A stretch of DNA of 64,000 nucleotides, from contig NZ_BMVY01000005.1 of NCBI RefSeq assembly GCF_014650955.1, positions 186,001 to 250,000 of the forward strand. The letters are read 5' to 3'. The stretch is from Streptomyces tauricus. Its GTDB lineage: Bacteria; Actinomycetota; Actinomycetes; Streptomycetales; Streptomycetaceae. Within the stretch, counting starts at the first letter, position 1. Each line of letters opens with the position of its first letter. The position numbers and the translations under genes are program-made. Below, in pieces: positions 1 to 8,066 of this stretch. The notes under the pieces were generated by a model. That model was not told the DNA's origin. It saw only the letters and a list, made by a program, of their open reading frames with translations, and searched no databases.

Positions 1-227
1 ACCGCGTCCGGGCGGTCGCCGTTCGTGTCGAGCGACGCGTGCGCGTCGCGCGGGACGCGGGCCCGCAGGGCTTTGCCCTCTTTCTTGGCCGAGTCCTCCG
101 CCGGCCACGGCGCGAACCCGCGCACCGCCGGAATCCTCGCCCTACCGACCGACCCGGCCGCCCCGGATCCGCCGGCCGCTCCGATTCCGCCGGTCGTGCC
201 GGTCACCGCTCCACCGGTCTCACTCAC
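1..227 (-). CDS. DUF2252 family protein, N-terminal part (runs off the left edge)
   Basis: Minus-strand reading from a GTG at 227 stays open to the window edge. A GGAGGCGG ribosome binding site lies at 240-233. The N-terminus is a Gly/Ala/Thr-rich leader, then a segment with GKALRARVPRDAHASL, which resembles the start of DUF2252 proteins (uncharacterised, with a kinase-like fold). Only about 75 residues are visible and the catalytic core is outside the window. The call rests on one short motif, so the reading frame is better supported than the family name. Confidence 0.65.
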   Translation of the reverse strand, partial: MSETGGAVTGTTGGIGAAGGSGAAGSVGRARIPAVRGFAPWPAEDSAKKEGKALRARVPRDAHASLDTNGDRPDA

Positions 228-301
228 TCGAACCGCCTCCCCCGCGCACGAACATCAACTCGGGACGACCGTACCGCCGGGCGCCGATTCGCGTGAGCCC
301 C

Positions 302-328
302 TGTGGACAACTCCGCACCTGTGGATAA
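302..328. promoter_or_regulatory. Two DnaA-box-like 9-mers between the DUF2252 and hxlR genes
   Basis: TGTGGACAA at 302-310 and TGTGGATAA at 320-328 are the reverse complements of TTGTCCACA, the preferred Streptomyces DnaA box, and of the TTATCCACA variant. They are in the same orientation with 18-bp spacing and lie about 53 kb from oriC. A role in DnaA titration or regulation is inference. Confidence 0.45.
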
Positions 329-372
329 CACCCCAGCTCAGCAAGGGGGCCGACGAGACCCGGCCCGCTCCG

Positions 373-744
373 CTACTTCCGGAACTGCTCTGCGCAACGG
401 CCGTCCTCCAACAGGTACTTCTCCGCCCACATGCCCAGTTCCCTGAGCGCGGGCTCCAGCGCGGAACCGGCCTCCGTCAGCCGGTAGGAGACACGCAGCG
501 GCGGCCCCTCGTCGACCTCGCGCACCACGACCCCGACCCCCGCCAGTTCGGTGAGCCGGTCGGAGAGCATGCGCTCGCTGATGCCGGGGATGGCCCGGCG
601 CAGGTCCGCGAAGTGCACGGGGGCAGGCATGAGCACGGCCACGATCGGGCCCGTCCAGCGCTTTCCGATCACCTGGAAGACACGGGTGATGCCGTCGTCG
701 ACCCGCCTGCACGACGCAGCGTCGTGGTTTTCCTGGACCGCCAT
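373..744 (-). CDS. HxlR-family winged-helix transcriptional regulator
   Basis: This is a 123-residue protein from ATG 744. An in-frame ATG at 771 exists, but the later start has the better AAGG-type binding site. It shows the HxlR pattern: Cys near residue 12, then VIGKRWTGPIVAVL, HFADLRRAIPGISERMLSDR as the recognition helix region, and the wing with VSYRLTEAG. The family senses redox or electrophile stress through conserved cysteines and often controls a divergent oxidoreductase. Here it is divergent from an azoreductase gene at 936, so that gene is its likely target; this is inferred from position. Confidence 0.88.
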   Translation of the reverse strand: MAVQENHDAASCRRVDDGITRVFQVIGKRWTGPIVAVLMPAPVHFADLRRAIPGISERMLSDRLTELAGVGVVVREVDEGPPLRVSYRLTEAGSALEPALRELGMWAEKYLLEDGRCAEQFRK

Positions 745-935
745 GCCTTCAGGGTACTTGCCGCGCCGCATGGGGATGAAAAAAAGTAAGCTCCTGTGTT
801 ATTCATAGTTACGAACGAAAAAGCAACGCCGTGGGCGAGTCCTGACCCGGCTCATCCACGGCGCCAACACCCCCTTTTTCGGCGCACGCCCCCCTTCGAA
901 GACCTCAGATTTCGAACACCTCAAATGGAGAACCC
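745..935. promoter_or_regulatory. Divergent hxlR/azoR promoter region
   Basis: This 191-bp gap contains an unusually AT-rich patch at about 778-830 with GTAA and TTAC half-motifs about 20 bp apart, near 786 and 810. It is the natural place for both promoters and a regulator site. No -35/-10 pair is clear enough to assign, and the operator is only suggested by the dyad and the gene arrangement. Confidence 0.35.
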
Positions 936-1595
936 ATGGCCACCCTGCTGCACGTGGACTCGTCCGTCCTTCCCGGTTCCGCCTCGGCGTCCCGCTCCGT
1001 CACGGACGCCTTCCGCAAGGCCTGGGAGGAGCAGCACCCGGAGGGCACCGTGATCTACCGCGACCTCTCCGCGAACCCGGTCCCGCACATCACCGCCGAC
1101 GCCCACAGCGCCGTCTTCGCCGACCCGTCGGAGCACACCCCGGAGCAGGCCGCGGCCTTCGCCGGGCGCCTGGAGTTCATCGAGGAACTGGAGCGGGCGG
1201 ACGCCATCCTCATCGGCGCGCCCATGTACAACTTCTCGATCCCGTCGACCCTGAAGGCGTGGCTGGACAACGTGGTCGTCGTCGGCCGCACCGCGGGCGA
1301 GACCCAGTCCGCCAAGGGCACGCCGGTCACCGTCGTGGCCAGCCGAGGCGGCGCCTACGGGCCGGGCACGCCCCGCGAGGGCTACGAGTACGTACAGAAC
1401 TACCTGGGGGCCGTCCTCAAGGACATGCTCGGCCTGGACGTGGAATTCATCGTCCCGGAGCTCACCATGGCCCCGCACATGCCGGCGCTGGCCGACCTGG
1501 TCCCGCTCTTCGAGGCGTCCCGCGACAAGGCCCTTGAGGACGCCGCCACCAAGGGCCGGACCCTCGCCGAACAGCTCGCCCCGAAGGCGGCCTGA
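936..1595 (+). CDS. azoR: FMN-dependent NADH:quinone/azo oxidoreductase
   Basis: This 219-residue flavodoxin-fold enzyme has the family's usual length. The N-terminal HVDSSVLPGSASASRS segment is the FMN-phosphate loop, and PMYNFSIPSTLKAWLD at about residues 92-107 is the hallmark of AzoR/NQO-type proteins. SRGGAYGPGTP further on lines the flavin site. The enzyme reduces quinones and azo compounds with NAD(P)H in the cytosol. It is divergent from the HxlR regulator at 373-744, which probably controls it in response to quinone or electrophile stress. Confidence 0.9.
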   Translation: MATLLHVDSSVLPGSASASRSVTDAFRKAWEEQHPEGTVIYRDLSANPVPHITADAHSAVFADPSEHTPEQAAAFAGRLEFIEELERADAILIGAPMYNFSIPSTLKAWLDNVVVVGRTAGETQSAKGTPVTVVASRGGAYGPGTPREGYEYVQNYLGAVLKDMLGLDVEFIVPELTMAPHMPALADLVPLFEASRDKALEDAATKGRTLAEQLAPKAA

Positions 1596-1688
1596 CGCCC
1601 CACGGCACGCTGCCGCACGGACCTGAACGGATCATCAGACCGGACCCGCGCCTCGCCCCACCACCATGGGCGGGGCGCGCGTCTACGC

Positions 1689-2366
1689 CTACGCCCCCGC
1701 GAGCCTGTTGATCCCCTCGGTCTCCAGCACCCGATCCTCGGACTCGCCGCGCGCCACGGCGACCATCGCCAGCCCCACCTGCTCCGTGGTGGTGATCCGG
1801 CGGGGCGCCAGCTTCCGCAGGAGGGGCAGCAGACGCCCCGTCGCCGCGTAGATCACGCGGTAGGCCCGCGTCTTGGACGTGATCCCGTGCAACGGCTGGA
1901 TGAGCCCCGGCCGGAACATGTACGCGTCCACGCCGTCCAGCGCGAGCAGCGCGTTCTCCGTCTCCCCCTTGACCCGCGCCCACATCACCCGCCCACGCGC
2001 GGAGCTGTCGGTCCCCTGCCCCGACACGTAACAGAAGGTCAGCCCGGGACTCGACGCGGCCAGTGCGCGCGCCACGGAGAGCGTGAGGTCGTACGTGACC
2101 TTCCGGTACGCGGCCTCCTTCATGCCCGCCGCCGAGACGCCGAGGCAGAAGAAGCAGGCGTCGTACCCGGAGAGTTCACCCTCCAGCCCGTCGAGCTCGC
2201 TGAGGTCATTGAGGTCGGCCCGCAGGATCTCGCGCAGTTTCGGATGCGTGACCCCCACCGTCGTACGGCCGATCACGAGCACGCTCTCGACCGCCTCGTC
2301 CCGGAGGCACTCCCGCAGAACTCCGCGCCCGACCATCCCGGTCGCCCCGAAGAGGATCACCTTCAC
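1689..2366 (-). CDS. NAD(P)-binding atypical short-chain dehydrogenase / epimerase-like protein
   Basis: This 225-residue protein starts at GTG 2366, where VKVILFGATGMVGRGV forms the first beta strand and the glycine-rich GATGMVGRG dinucleotide-binding loop. A GGGAGTGGGG binding site lies just upstream. Longer in-frame starts to 2402 would add a tail before the Rossmann strand and are less likely. FCYVSGQGTDSS and a downstream RPG motif fit the NAD(P)H-binding/HTATIP2-like group, which often lacks a classical catalytic Tyr-Lys pair. Substrate is unknown, and the neighbours give no pathway clue. Confidence 0.8.
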   Translation of the reverse strand: MKVILFGATGMVGRGVLRECLRDEAVESVLVIGRTTVGVTHPKLREILRADLNDLSELDGLEGELSGYDACFFCLGVSAAGMKEAAYRKVTYDLTLSVARALAASSPGLTFCYVSGQGTDSSARGRVMWARVKGETENALLALDGVDAYMFRPGLIQPLHGITSKTRAYRVIYAATGRLLPLLRKLAPRRITTTEQVGLAMVAVARGESEDRVLETEGINRLAGA

Positions 2367-2943
2367 AAAGCCCCACTCCCACCACATAGCCCGAACAGGC
2401 ACCCTAGGCGCTGCCGAGCGTGAGATACCTCACCGCCGAAGCGGCCAAGGAGCCGCCCCGGGCCGGCCGATCAGAAAACGCACCCGTTCTCTCAGCTGCT
2501 CTCGCCTGCTGTTGACCGATCATGAACAGCTCACTTCATCATGTGATGGCACTGACTCACGCGCCGCACCCCGGTGACATAGAGGGGCGCACACGCCGTT
2601 CCAATACGAGGCAGCGTCTGAAGAGAGTTGTTCCGCATGGGATCGATCGTGCGCTCGGCGTGAGTGATTAAGAGCTGGCGCTGACAAGCCGAGTCGCACC
2701 GGCCGCAGTCCCAGCGCTCAGGTCCTCAGGCCCTCCGGCCCCACAGCGCCCCCCACCGTGAGATAGCTCACCGTCAGAGGCCATCGCGTCACGACCGGGC
2801 CGGGCCGGAGGTCACCGGCGGGACAGTCACGATGGTCGCGGTGACGGTGACCGTCGCGACGATGGTGATGACCGTGGTGCCGTGGAAACGAGAAACGGGC
2901 CTTCGCCGGAACTTTCGTTCCGGCGAAGGCCCGTCTCCGCTGG
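2367..2943. other. Gap without an evident gene; contains two similar GTGAG-N4-CTCAC dyads
   Basis: No open frame here has convincing codon usage with a ribosome binding site. The notable content is a pair of near-identical 14-bp dyads at 2420-2433 (GTGAGATACCTCAC) and 2758-2771 (GTGAGATAGCTCAC). The right-hand end holds the terminator of the tRNA-Leu gene. Confidence 0.5.
2895..2934 (-). terminator. Strong intrinsic terminator of tRNA-Leu
   Basis: An 18-bp perfect stem (2895-2912 with 2917-2934) has a 4-nt loop. On the minus strand it is followed by a T-rich stretch, and it lies just downstream of the tRNA-Leu 3' end. Confidence 0.85.
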
Positions 2944-3027
2944 TGCGCGAGGGGGGAGTTGAACCCCCACGCCCTTTCGGGCACTGGAACCTGAATCCAG
3001 CGCGTCTGCCTATTCCGCCACCCGCGC
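2944..3027 (-). tRNA. tRNA-Leu (anticodon CAG)
   Basis: This is an 84-nt class II tRNA. The acceptor stem pairs GCGCGGG with CTCGCGC (one G-U) and the discriminator is A. The anticodon loop TTCAGGT gives CAG. A long variable arm (TGCCCGAAAGGGC) is typical of tRNA-Leu, and the T loop is TTCAACT between GGGGG and CCCCC. CCA is not encoded. Confidence 0.95.
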
Positions 3028-3539
3028 ATTGGGTGTGTCTTCCGTGTCCCACCTGGTGGGTGAGCGCCTTCCGACATGCAGAAGATTAGCACGGTGGTCG
3101 GGGTGGAATCACATCCGTTTCCGAGGGCGGCGGGAGCCCGGCCGGAGGTCCGCGGCACCGCGACCGGCCTCCGCGTCACCCCGCCGTCACCAGCACGACC
3201 GACTCCCGTGGCGCCCCGGATCCCACCGACCCCCGCTGCCACGTACCAAGCGGAACCGGTTCACGTATCAACCTCGTACCGGTCCCGGCCATCTCCCCGT
3301 CAGGGGGCCGGGGTCCGCTGCCGCGTGCGGGACACTGTGGTGGGGCCGCCTCTACGATCCTCCCCATACGGAGTGCCTCGGGGGAGTTCGAAGAGGGACT
3401 TCGGCGGGAACAGCGGGAGGGGACTTCAGTGGGCGTCGACATCTGTCGACCGGGCCGACAGGGGGAACCAGCCGATTTCCCGGCGCGTGGATACGATCAG
3501 TAAGCAGTACCAGGGCGATGACACAGGAGGAGGTGCCCC
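3028..3539. other. 512-bp gap upstream of the fhaA operon
   Basis: No gene is recognised. The region must hold the minus-strand tRNA-Leu promoter near 3030-3090 and a plus-strand promoter for the operon that starts at 3540. Neither -10/-35 pair is distinct enough to place. Confidence 0.4.
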
Positions 3540-4397
3540 ATGGGAGTCCTGAAGAAGTTCGAGCAACGCCTCGAAGGTCTGGTCAACGGCACCTTCGCCA
3601 AGGTGTTCAAGTCCGAGGTCCAGCCGGTGGAGATCGCGGGAGCGCTGCAGCGCGAGTGCGACAACAACGCCACCATCTGGAACCGGGACCGGACCGTGGT
3701 CCCCAACGACTTCATCGTGGAGCTGAGCACGCCGGACTTCGAGCGTCTCAGCCCCTACTCGGGCCAGCTCGGCGACGAGCTGGCCGGCATGGTGCGCGAC
3801 TACGCCAAGCAGCAGCGCTACACGTTCATGGGCACCATCAAGGTCCACCTGGAGAAGGCGGACGACCTCGACACGGGCCTGTACCGGGTCCGCAGCCGTA
3901 CGCTCGCCTCCTCCGCCAACCAGCAGGGCGCTCCCGAGCGCGCCCCCGCGGGCCCGCCCCCGGCGGCCCCCCGCGGCCAGGCAGGCGGTCAGGCTGGTGG
4001 TTACGGCTATCCGCCCGCGGCCGCTCCGCCCATGCCCGCCGCACCGCCGCCCGGCGGACGCCCGGGTGCCGCACCCGCGGGCCAGCGGCCCGCCGCGGCC
4101 CCGCAGCCGGGCGGACGTACGCGGCACTGGATCGAGGTCAACGGCACCCGCCATCAGATCTCCCGCCCGACGCTCGTGCTGGGCCGCAGCACCGAAGCCG
4201 ACGTGCGGATCGACGACCCCGGCGTCTCGCGCCGGCACTGTGAGATCCGGACCGGAACGCCCTCGACCGTCCAGGATCTTGGGTCCACCAACGGCATCGT
4301 GGTGGACGGACAGCACACCACCCGCGCTACGCTCCGCGACGGCTCGCGGATCGTCGTGGGCAGCACCACCATCATTTACCGGCAAGCCGAAGGGTGA
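3540..4397 (+). CDS. fhaA: FhaA: DUF3662 plus FHA-domain phosphopeptide-binding protein
   Basis: This 285-residue protein starts at ATG 3540 after AGGAGG. Residues 1-125 form the DUF3662 domain (MGVLKKFEQRLEGLVNGTF start). A Pro/Ala/Gly-rich linker follows to about residue 200. The C-terminal FHA domain carries the motifs LGRSTEADVRIDDPGVSRRH and DLGSTNG. It reads phospho-threonines made by the PknB kinase of the same operon. In mycobacteria the equivalent protein links PknB to peptidoglycan-precursor flipping. It is the first gene of the 3540-11720 cluster, 10 bp from fhaB. Confidence 0.93.
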   Translation: MGVLKKFEQRLEGLVNGTFAKVFKSEVQPVEIAGALQRECDNNATIWNRDRTVVPNDFIVELSTPDFERLSPYSGQLGDELAGMVRDYAKQQRYTFMGTIKVHLEKADDLDTGLYRVRSRTLASSANQQGAPERAPAGPPPAAPRGQAGGQAGGYGYPPAAAPPMPAAPPPGGRPGAAPAGQRPAAAPQPGGRTRHWIEVNGTRHQISRPTLVLGRSTEADVRIDDPGVSRRHCEIRTGTPSTVQDLGSTNGIVVDGQHTTRATLRDGSRIVVGSTTIIYRQAEG

Positions 4398-4407
4398 AGC
4401 GGGGGCA

Positions 4408-4935
4408 ATGTCAGAGCTGACCCTCACGGTCATGCGGCTGGGTTTCCTGGCCGTACTGTGGCTGTTCGTGATCGTGGCCGTGCAGGTCATCCGCAGCGAC
4501 CTGTTCGGAACGCGTGTCACACAGCGCGGGTCGCGACGGGAAGCCCAGAGGCCGCAGCAGGCCGCTGCGCGCCAGAGCGCACCCCCACCGCAGCGACAGC
4601 AGGCCACTCCCAGTGGCGGCGGCGGCCGTCAGCGCCGCGGCGCTCCCACCAAGCTGGTCGTCTCGGAGGGCATCCTCACGGGCACGACCGTTGCCCTTCA
4701 GGGACAGACCATCACGCTGGGCCGCGCACACGACAGCACCATCGTGCTGGACGACGACTACGCATCCAGCAGGCATGCCAGGATCTACCCGGACCGTGAC
4801 GGCCAGTGGATCGTCGAGGATCTCGGGTCCACCAACGGCACGTATCTCGACCGGACCCGATTGACGACCCCCACGCCGGTTCCGCTGGGCGCGCCGATCC
4901 GCATCGGCAAGACCGTCATCGAGCTGCGGAAGTAG
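4408..4935 (+). CDS. fhaB: FhaB: membrane-anchored FHA-domain protein
   Basis: This 175-residue protein starts at ATG 4408 behind a GGGGG-type site, 10 bp after fhaA. The N-terminus is a transmembrane anchor (residues about 8-27, LGFLAVLWLFVIVAVQVI). A charged Gln/Arg-rich linker follows, then a C-terminal FHA domain with LGRAHDSTIVLDDDYASSRH and DLGSTNGTYL. It belongs to the FhaB/FipA family, which couples Ser/Thr phosphorylation to cell division and wall growth through partners such as FtsZ or RodA. It sits between fhaA and pstP in the conserved order. Confidence 0.92.
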   Translation: MSELTLTVMRLGFLAVLWLFVIVAVQVIRSDLFGTRVTQRGSRREAQRPQQAAARQSAPPPQRQQATPSGGGGRQRRGAPTKLVVSEGILTGTTVALQGQTITLGRAHDSTIVLDDDYASSRHARIYPDRDGQWIVEDLGSTNGTYLDRTRLTTPTPVPLGAPIRIGKTVIELRK

Positions 4936-5055
4936 TACGACAATGAGCGAGCGGAGCGAGCGAGCAGCGGCGGTCCCCACGACGGACCCCGGCGCGCTCC
5001 CGACCGGAGGGTGGGCACCGTGCGGATGTACCCGGAGCCGACGGGCGAGGTGCGC

Positions 5056-6603
5056 ATGAGTCTGTCACTGCGCTTCGCCGCCGGATCGCACAAAGGCATG
5101 ATCCGAGAGGGCAACGAGGACTCCGGTTACGCCGGACCGCGGCTGCTCGCGATCGCCGACGGAATGGGCGGCCAGGCGGCCGGTGAGGTCGCCTCGTCCG
5201 AGGTGATCTCCACGATCGTCGCGCTCGACGACGACGTGCCCGGCTCCGACATCCTCACCTCGCTCGGCACGGCCGTGCAGCGCGCCAACGACCAGCTCCG
5301 GATGATGGTCGAGGAGGACCCCCAGCTCGAAGGCATGGGGACGACCCTCACCGCCCTCCTGTGGACCGGTCAGCGGCTCGGCCTCGTGCACGTCGGCGAC
5401 TCGCGCGCCTACCTGTTGCGCGACGGCGTCCTGACGCAGATCACGCAGGACCACACGTGGGTGCAGCGCCTCGTCGACGAGGGCCGCATCACGGAGGAAG
5501 AGGCGACCACCCACCCGCAGAGGTCCCTCCTCATGCGCGCGCTGGGCAGCGGCGACCACGTCGAGCCCGATCTCTCCATCCGTGAGGTCCGCGCCGGCGA
5601 CCGGTACCTGATCTGCTCCGACGGGCTCTCGGGGGTCGTCTCCCATCAGACGATGGAGGACACCCTCGCCAGCTACCAGGGCCCCCAGGAGACCGTTCAG
5701 CAGCTGATCGAGCTCGCGCTGCGCGGCGGCGGCCCCGACAACATCACCGTCATCGTGGCCGACGTCCTCGACATCGACGGCGGGGACACCCTCGCCGGGC
5801 AGCTCTCCGACACCCCGGTCGTCGTGGGCGCGGTCGCCGAGAACCAGCACCAGCTGCACGACAACGGCGCCATGCAGACACCCGCGGGCCGCGCCTCGAA
5901 CCTCGGCCGCCAGGTCCCCGGACAGGGCGGCGGCGAGTTCGGCCCGCCCGGCAGCGGCGACGCCACCGGTTACGTACCCACCGGAGGGTTCGGCGACTAC
6001 TCCGACGAGGACTTCGTCAAGCCGCGCTCCGGCCGGAAGTGGCTGAAGAGATCCTTCTACATCGTGCTCGCGCTCGGCGTCATCGGCGGCGGCCTGTACG
6101 GCGGCTACCGCTGGACGCAGACGCAGTACTACGTCGGTGCCAACGACGAGCACGTCGCCCTGTACCGCGGTATCAGCCAGGACCTCGCCTGGGTCTCGCT
6201 CTCGAAGGTGGAGAAGGACCACCCCGAGATCGAACTCAAGTACCTGCCGCCGTACCAGCAGAAGCAGGTCAAGGCGACGATCACCGAGGGCGGTCTGGAC
6301 GACGCCCGGTCGAAGATCGACGAGCTGGAGACGCAGGCGTCCGCGTGCAAGAAGGACGCCGACCGTCGCAAGGCCGAGAGCGAGCAGAACGCGAAGACCG
6401 GCGAGGGCGAGGCCGGCGGGGTCACGGGAACCACTCGGACCTCCGTCGCGTCCAAGGCCACACCGACGCCGACGGCGCCCCCCTCGGGGGAGCAGTCGGC
6501 GACGCCCGACCCGTCCAAGTCCACGACCGCACCCACTCCGACACCCGGCCCCAGCCTCTCCGACGAAGAGCAGAAGCTGGTCTCGCTGTGCGGTAAGCAG
6601 TAA
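5056..6603 (+). CDS. pstP: PstP-type PP2C serine/threonine phosphatase
   Basis: The protein is 515 residues from ATG 5056 (GAGG site 5 bp away). A GTG at 5011 would add 15 residues, but the PP2C fold begins with MSLSLRFAAGSHKGMIREGN, which supports the later start. The metal-binding motifs are all present: GNEDS, IADGMGG, HVGDSRAYL, TQDHTW, SDGLSGVV and GGGPDNITV. A transmembrane helix lies at about residues 332-352, followed by an extracytoplasmic region ending in a Thr/Pro-rich tail. It reverses phosphorylation by PknB, encoded two genes downstream. Confidence 0.94.
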   Translation: MSLSLRFAAGSHKGMIREGNEDSGYAGPRLLAIADGMGGQAAGEVASSEVISTIVALDDDVPGSDILTSLGTAVQRANDQLRMMVEEDPQLEGMGTTLTALLWTGQRLGLVHVGDSRAYLLRDGVLTQITQDHTWVQRLVDEGRITEEEATTHPQRSLLMRALGSGDHVEPDLSIREVRAGDRYLICSDGLSGVVSHQTMEDTLASYQGPQETVQQLIELALRGGGPDNITVIVADVLDIDGGDTLAGQLSDTPVVVGAVAENQHQLHDNGAMQTPAGRASNLGRQVPGQGGGEFGPPGSGDATGYVPTGGFGDYSDEDFVKPRSGRKWLKRSFYIVLALGVIGGGLYGGYRWTQTQYYVGANDEHVALYRGISQDLAWVSLSKVEKDHPEIELKYLPPYQQKQVKATITEGGLDDARSKIDELETQASACKKDADRRKAESEQNAKTGEGEAGGVTGTTRTSVASKATPTPTAPPSGEQSATPDPSKSTTAPTPTPGPSLSDEEQKLVSLCGKQ

Positions 6604-6629
6604 GCAGCCGTGAGGGGCCCTGTCACACG

Positions 6630-8066
6630 ATGAGCAGTACTTCCAACACGTCGACGCACCACACGTCCACGATCGGCTCGATCGGCACACCGAGCCGGCG
6701 CAACACCGAGCTCGCGCTGCTGGTGTTCGCCGTGGTCATCCCGGTGTTCGCCTACGCCAACGTCGGACTGGCCATCAATGACTCGGTGCCACCGGGCCTG
6801 CTGAGCTACGGGCTCGGCCTCGGCCTGCTCGCGGGCGTCGGCCATATCGTCGTACGAAAGTTCGCGCCGTACGCGGACCCGCTGCTGCTGCCGCTGGCGA
6901 CGCTGCTGAACGGTATCGGTCTGGTCGTCATCTGGCGCCTGGACCAGTCCAAGCGGCTGCAGGCCGCCAGCACGTTCGTCGAAGCGGCCCCCCGCCAGCT
7001 GCTGTACTCCGCGCTGGGCGTGGCCCTCTTCGTGATCGTGCTGGTCTTCCTCAAGGACCACCGCGTCCTGCAGCGCTACACGTACATCTCCATGGTCGGC
7101 GCGCTGATCCTGCTGCTCCTGCCGCTGGTACCGGGCCTCGGCCTGAACGTCTTCGGCGCCAGGATCTGGATCTCGATCGCCGGATTCACCATCCAGCCGG
7201 GCGAGTTCGCGAAGATCGTCCTCGCGATCTTCTTCGCCGGCTACCTCATGGTGAAGCGTGACGCGCTCGCCCTGGCCAGCCGCCGCTTCATGGGCATCTA
7301 CCTGCCGCGCGGCCGCGACCTGGGCCCGATCATCGTCGTCTGGATCATCTCCATCCTGATCCTCGTCTTCGAGACCGACCTCGGTACCTCGCTGCTCTTC
7401 TTCGGCATGTTCGTGATCATGCTGTACGTCGCCACCGAGCGGACCAGCTGGATCGTGTTCGGCATGCTGATGTCCGCGGCGGGCGCCGTCGGCGTGGCCT
7501 CCTTCGAGTCGCACGTCCAGCAGCGCGTCCAGGCCTGGCTCGACCCGATGCGCGAGTACGAGCTCAGCCAGCAGGGCGTCATCGGCCACACCGAGCAGTC
7601 CATGCAGGCCCTGTGGGCCTTCGGGTCCGGCGGCACCCTCGGCACCGGTCTCGGCCAGGGCAACTCCGACCTCATCGGCTTCGCCGCCAACTCCGACTTC
7701 ATCCTCGCCACCTTCGGCGAGGAGCTGGGTCTGGCCGGCGTGATGGCGATCCTGCTGATGTACGGCCTGATCGTGGAACGCGGCGTGCGCACCGCCCTCG
7801 CCGCCCGCGACCCCTTCGGCAAGCTGCTCGCCATCGGTCTCTCGGGCGCCTTCGCCCTCCAGGTCTTCGTGGTCGCCGGCGGCGTCATGGGCCTGATCCC
7901 GCTGACCGGTATGACGATGCCCTTCCTGGCGTACGGAGGTTCCTCCGTCATCGCCAACTGGGCACTCATCGGCATCCTGATCCGCATCAGCGACACCGCC
8001 CGCCGGCCCGCGCCGGCCCCCGCACCCAACCCCGACGCCGAGATGACCCAGGTGGTCCGACCGTGA
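6630..8066 (+). CDS. RodA/FtsW-family SEDS peptidoglycan glycosyltransferase
   Basis: This 478-residue polytopic membrane protein has about ten hydrophobic helices. It contains the SEDS signatures QPGEFAKI, FETDLGTSLLFFGMF and GMTMPFLAYGGSS. SEDS proteins polymerise lipid II into glycan strands with a partner class B PBP. The partner is presumably the PBP encoded immediately downstream, whose GTG start overlaps this stop (GTGA, translational coupling). Whether it acts in elongation (RodA) or division/sporulation (FtsW) cannot be told from sequence alone; the operon with pknB favours a RodA-like protein. Confidence 0.93.
   Translation: MSSTSNTSTHHTSTIGSIGTPSRRNTELALLVFAVVIPVFAYANVGLAINDSVPPGLLSYGLGLGLLAGVGHIVVRKFAPYADPLLLPLATLLNGIGLVVIWRLDQSKRLQAASTFVEAAPRQLLYSALGVALFVIVLVFLKDHRVLQRYTYISMVGALILLLLPLVPGLGLNVFGARIWISIAGFTIQPGEFAKIVLAIFFAGYLMVKRDALALASRRFMGIYLPRGRDLGPIIVVWIISILILVFETDLGTSLLFFGMFVIMLYVATERTSWIVFGMLMSAAGAVGVASFESHVQQRVQAWLDPMREYELSQQGVIGHTEQSMQALWAFGSGGTLGTGLGQGNSDLIGFAANSDFILATFGEELGLAGVMAILLMYGLIVERGVRTALAARDPFGKLLAIGLSGAFALQVFVVAGGVMGLIPLTGMTMPFLAYGGSSVIANWALIGILIRISDTARRPAPAPAPNPDAEMTQVVRP

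Noticed and set aside
25..789. A 254-codon plus-strand frame at the left edge
   Set aside because: It runs antisense through both the DUF2252 start and the HxlR gene, which have better codon use, motifs and binding sites.
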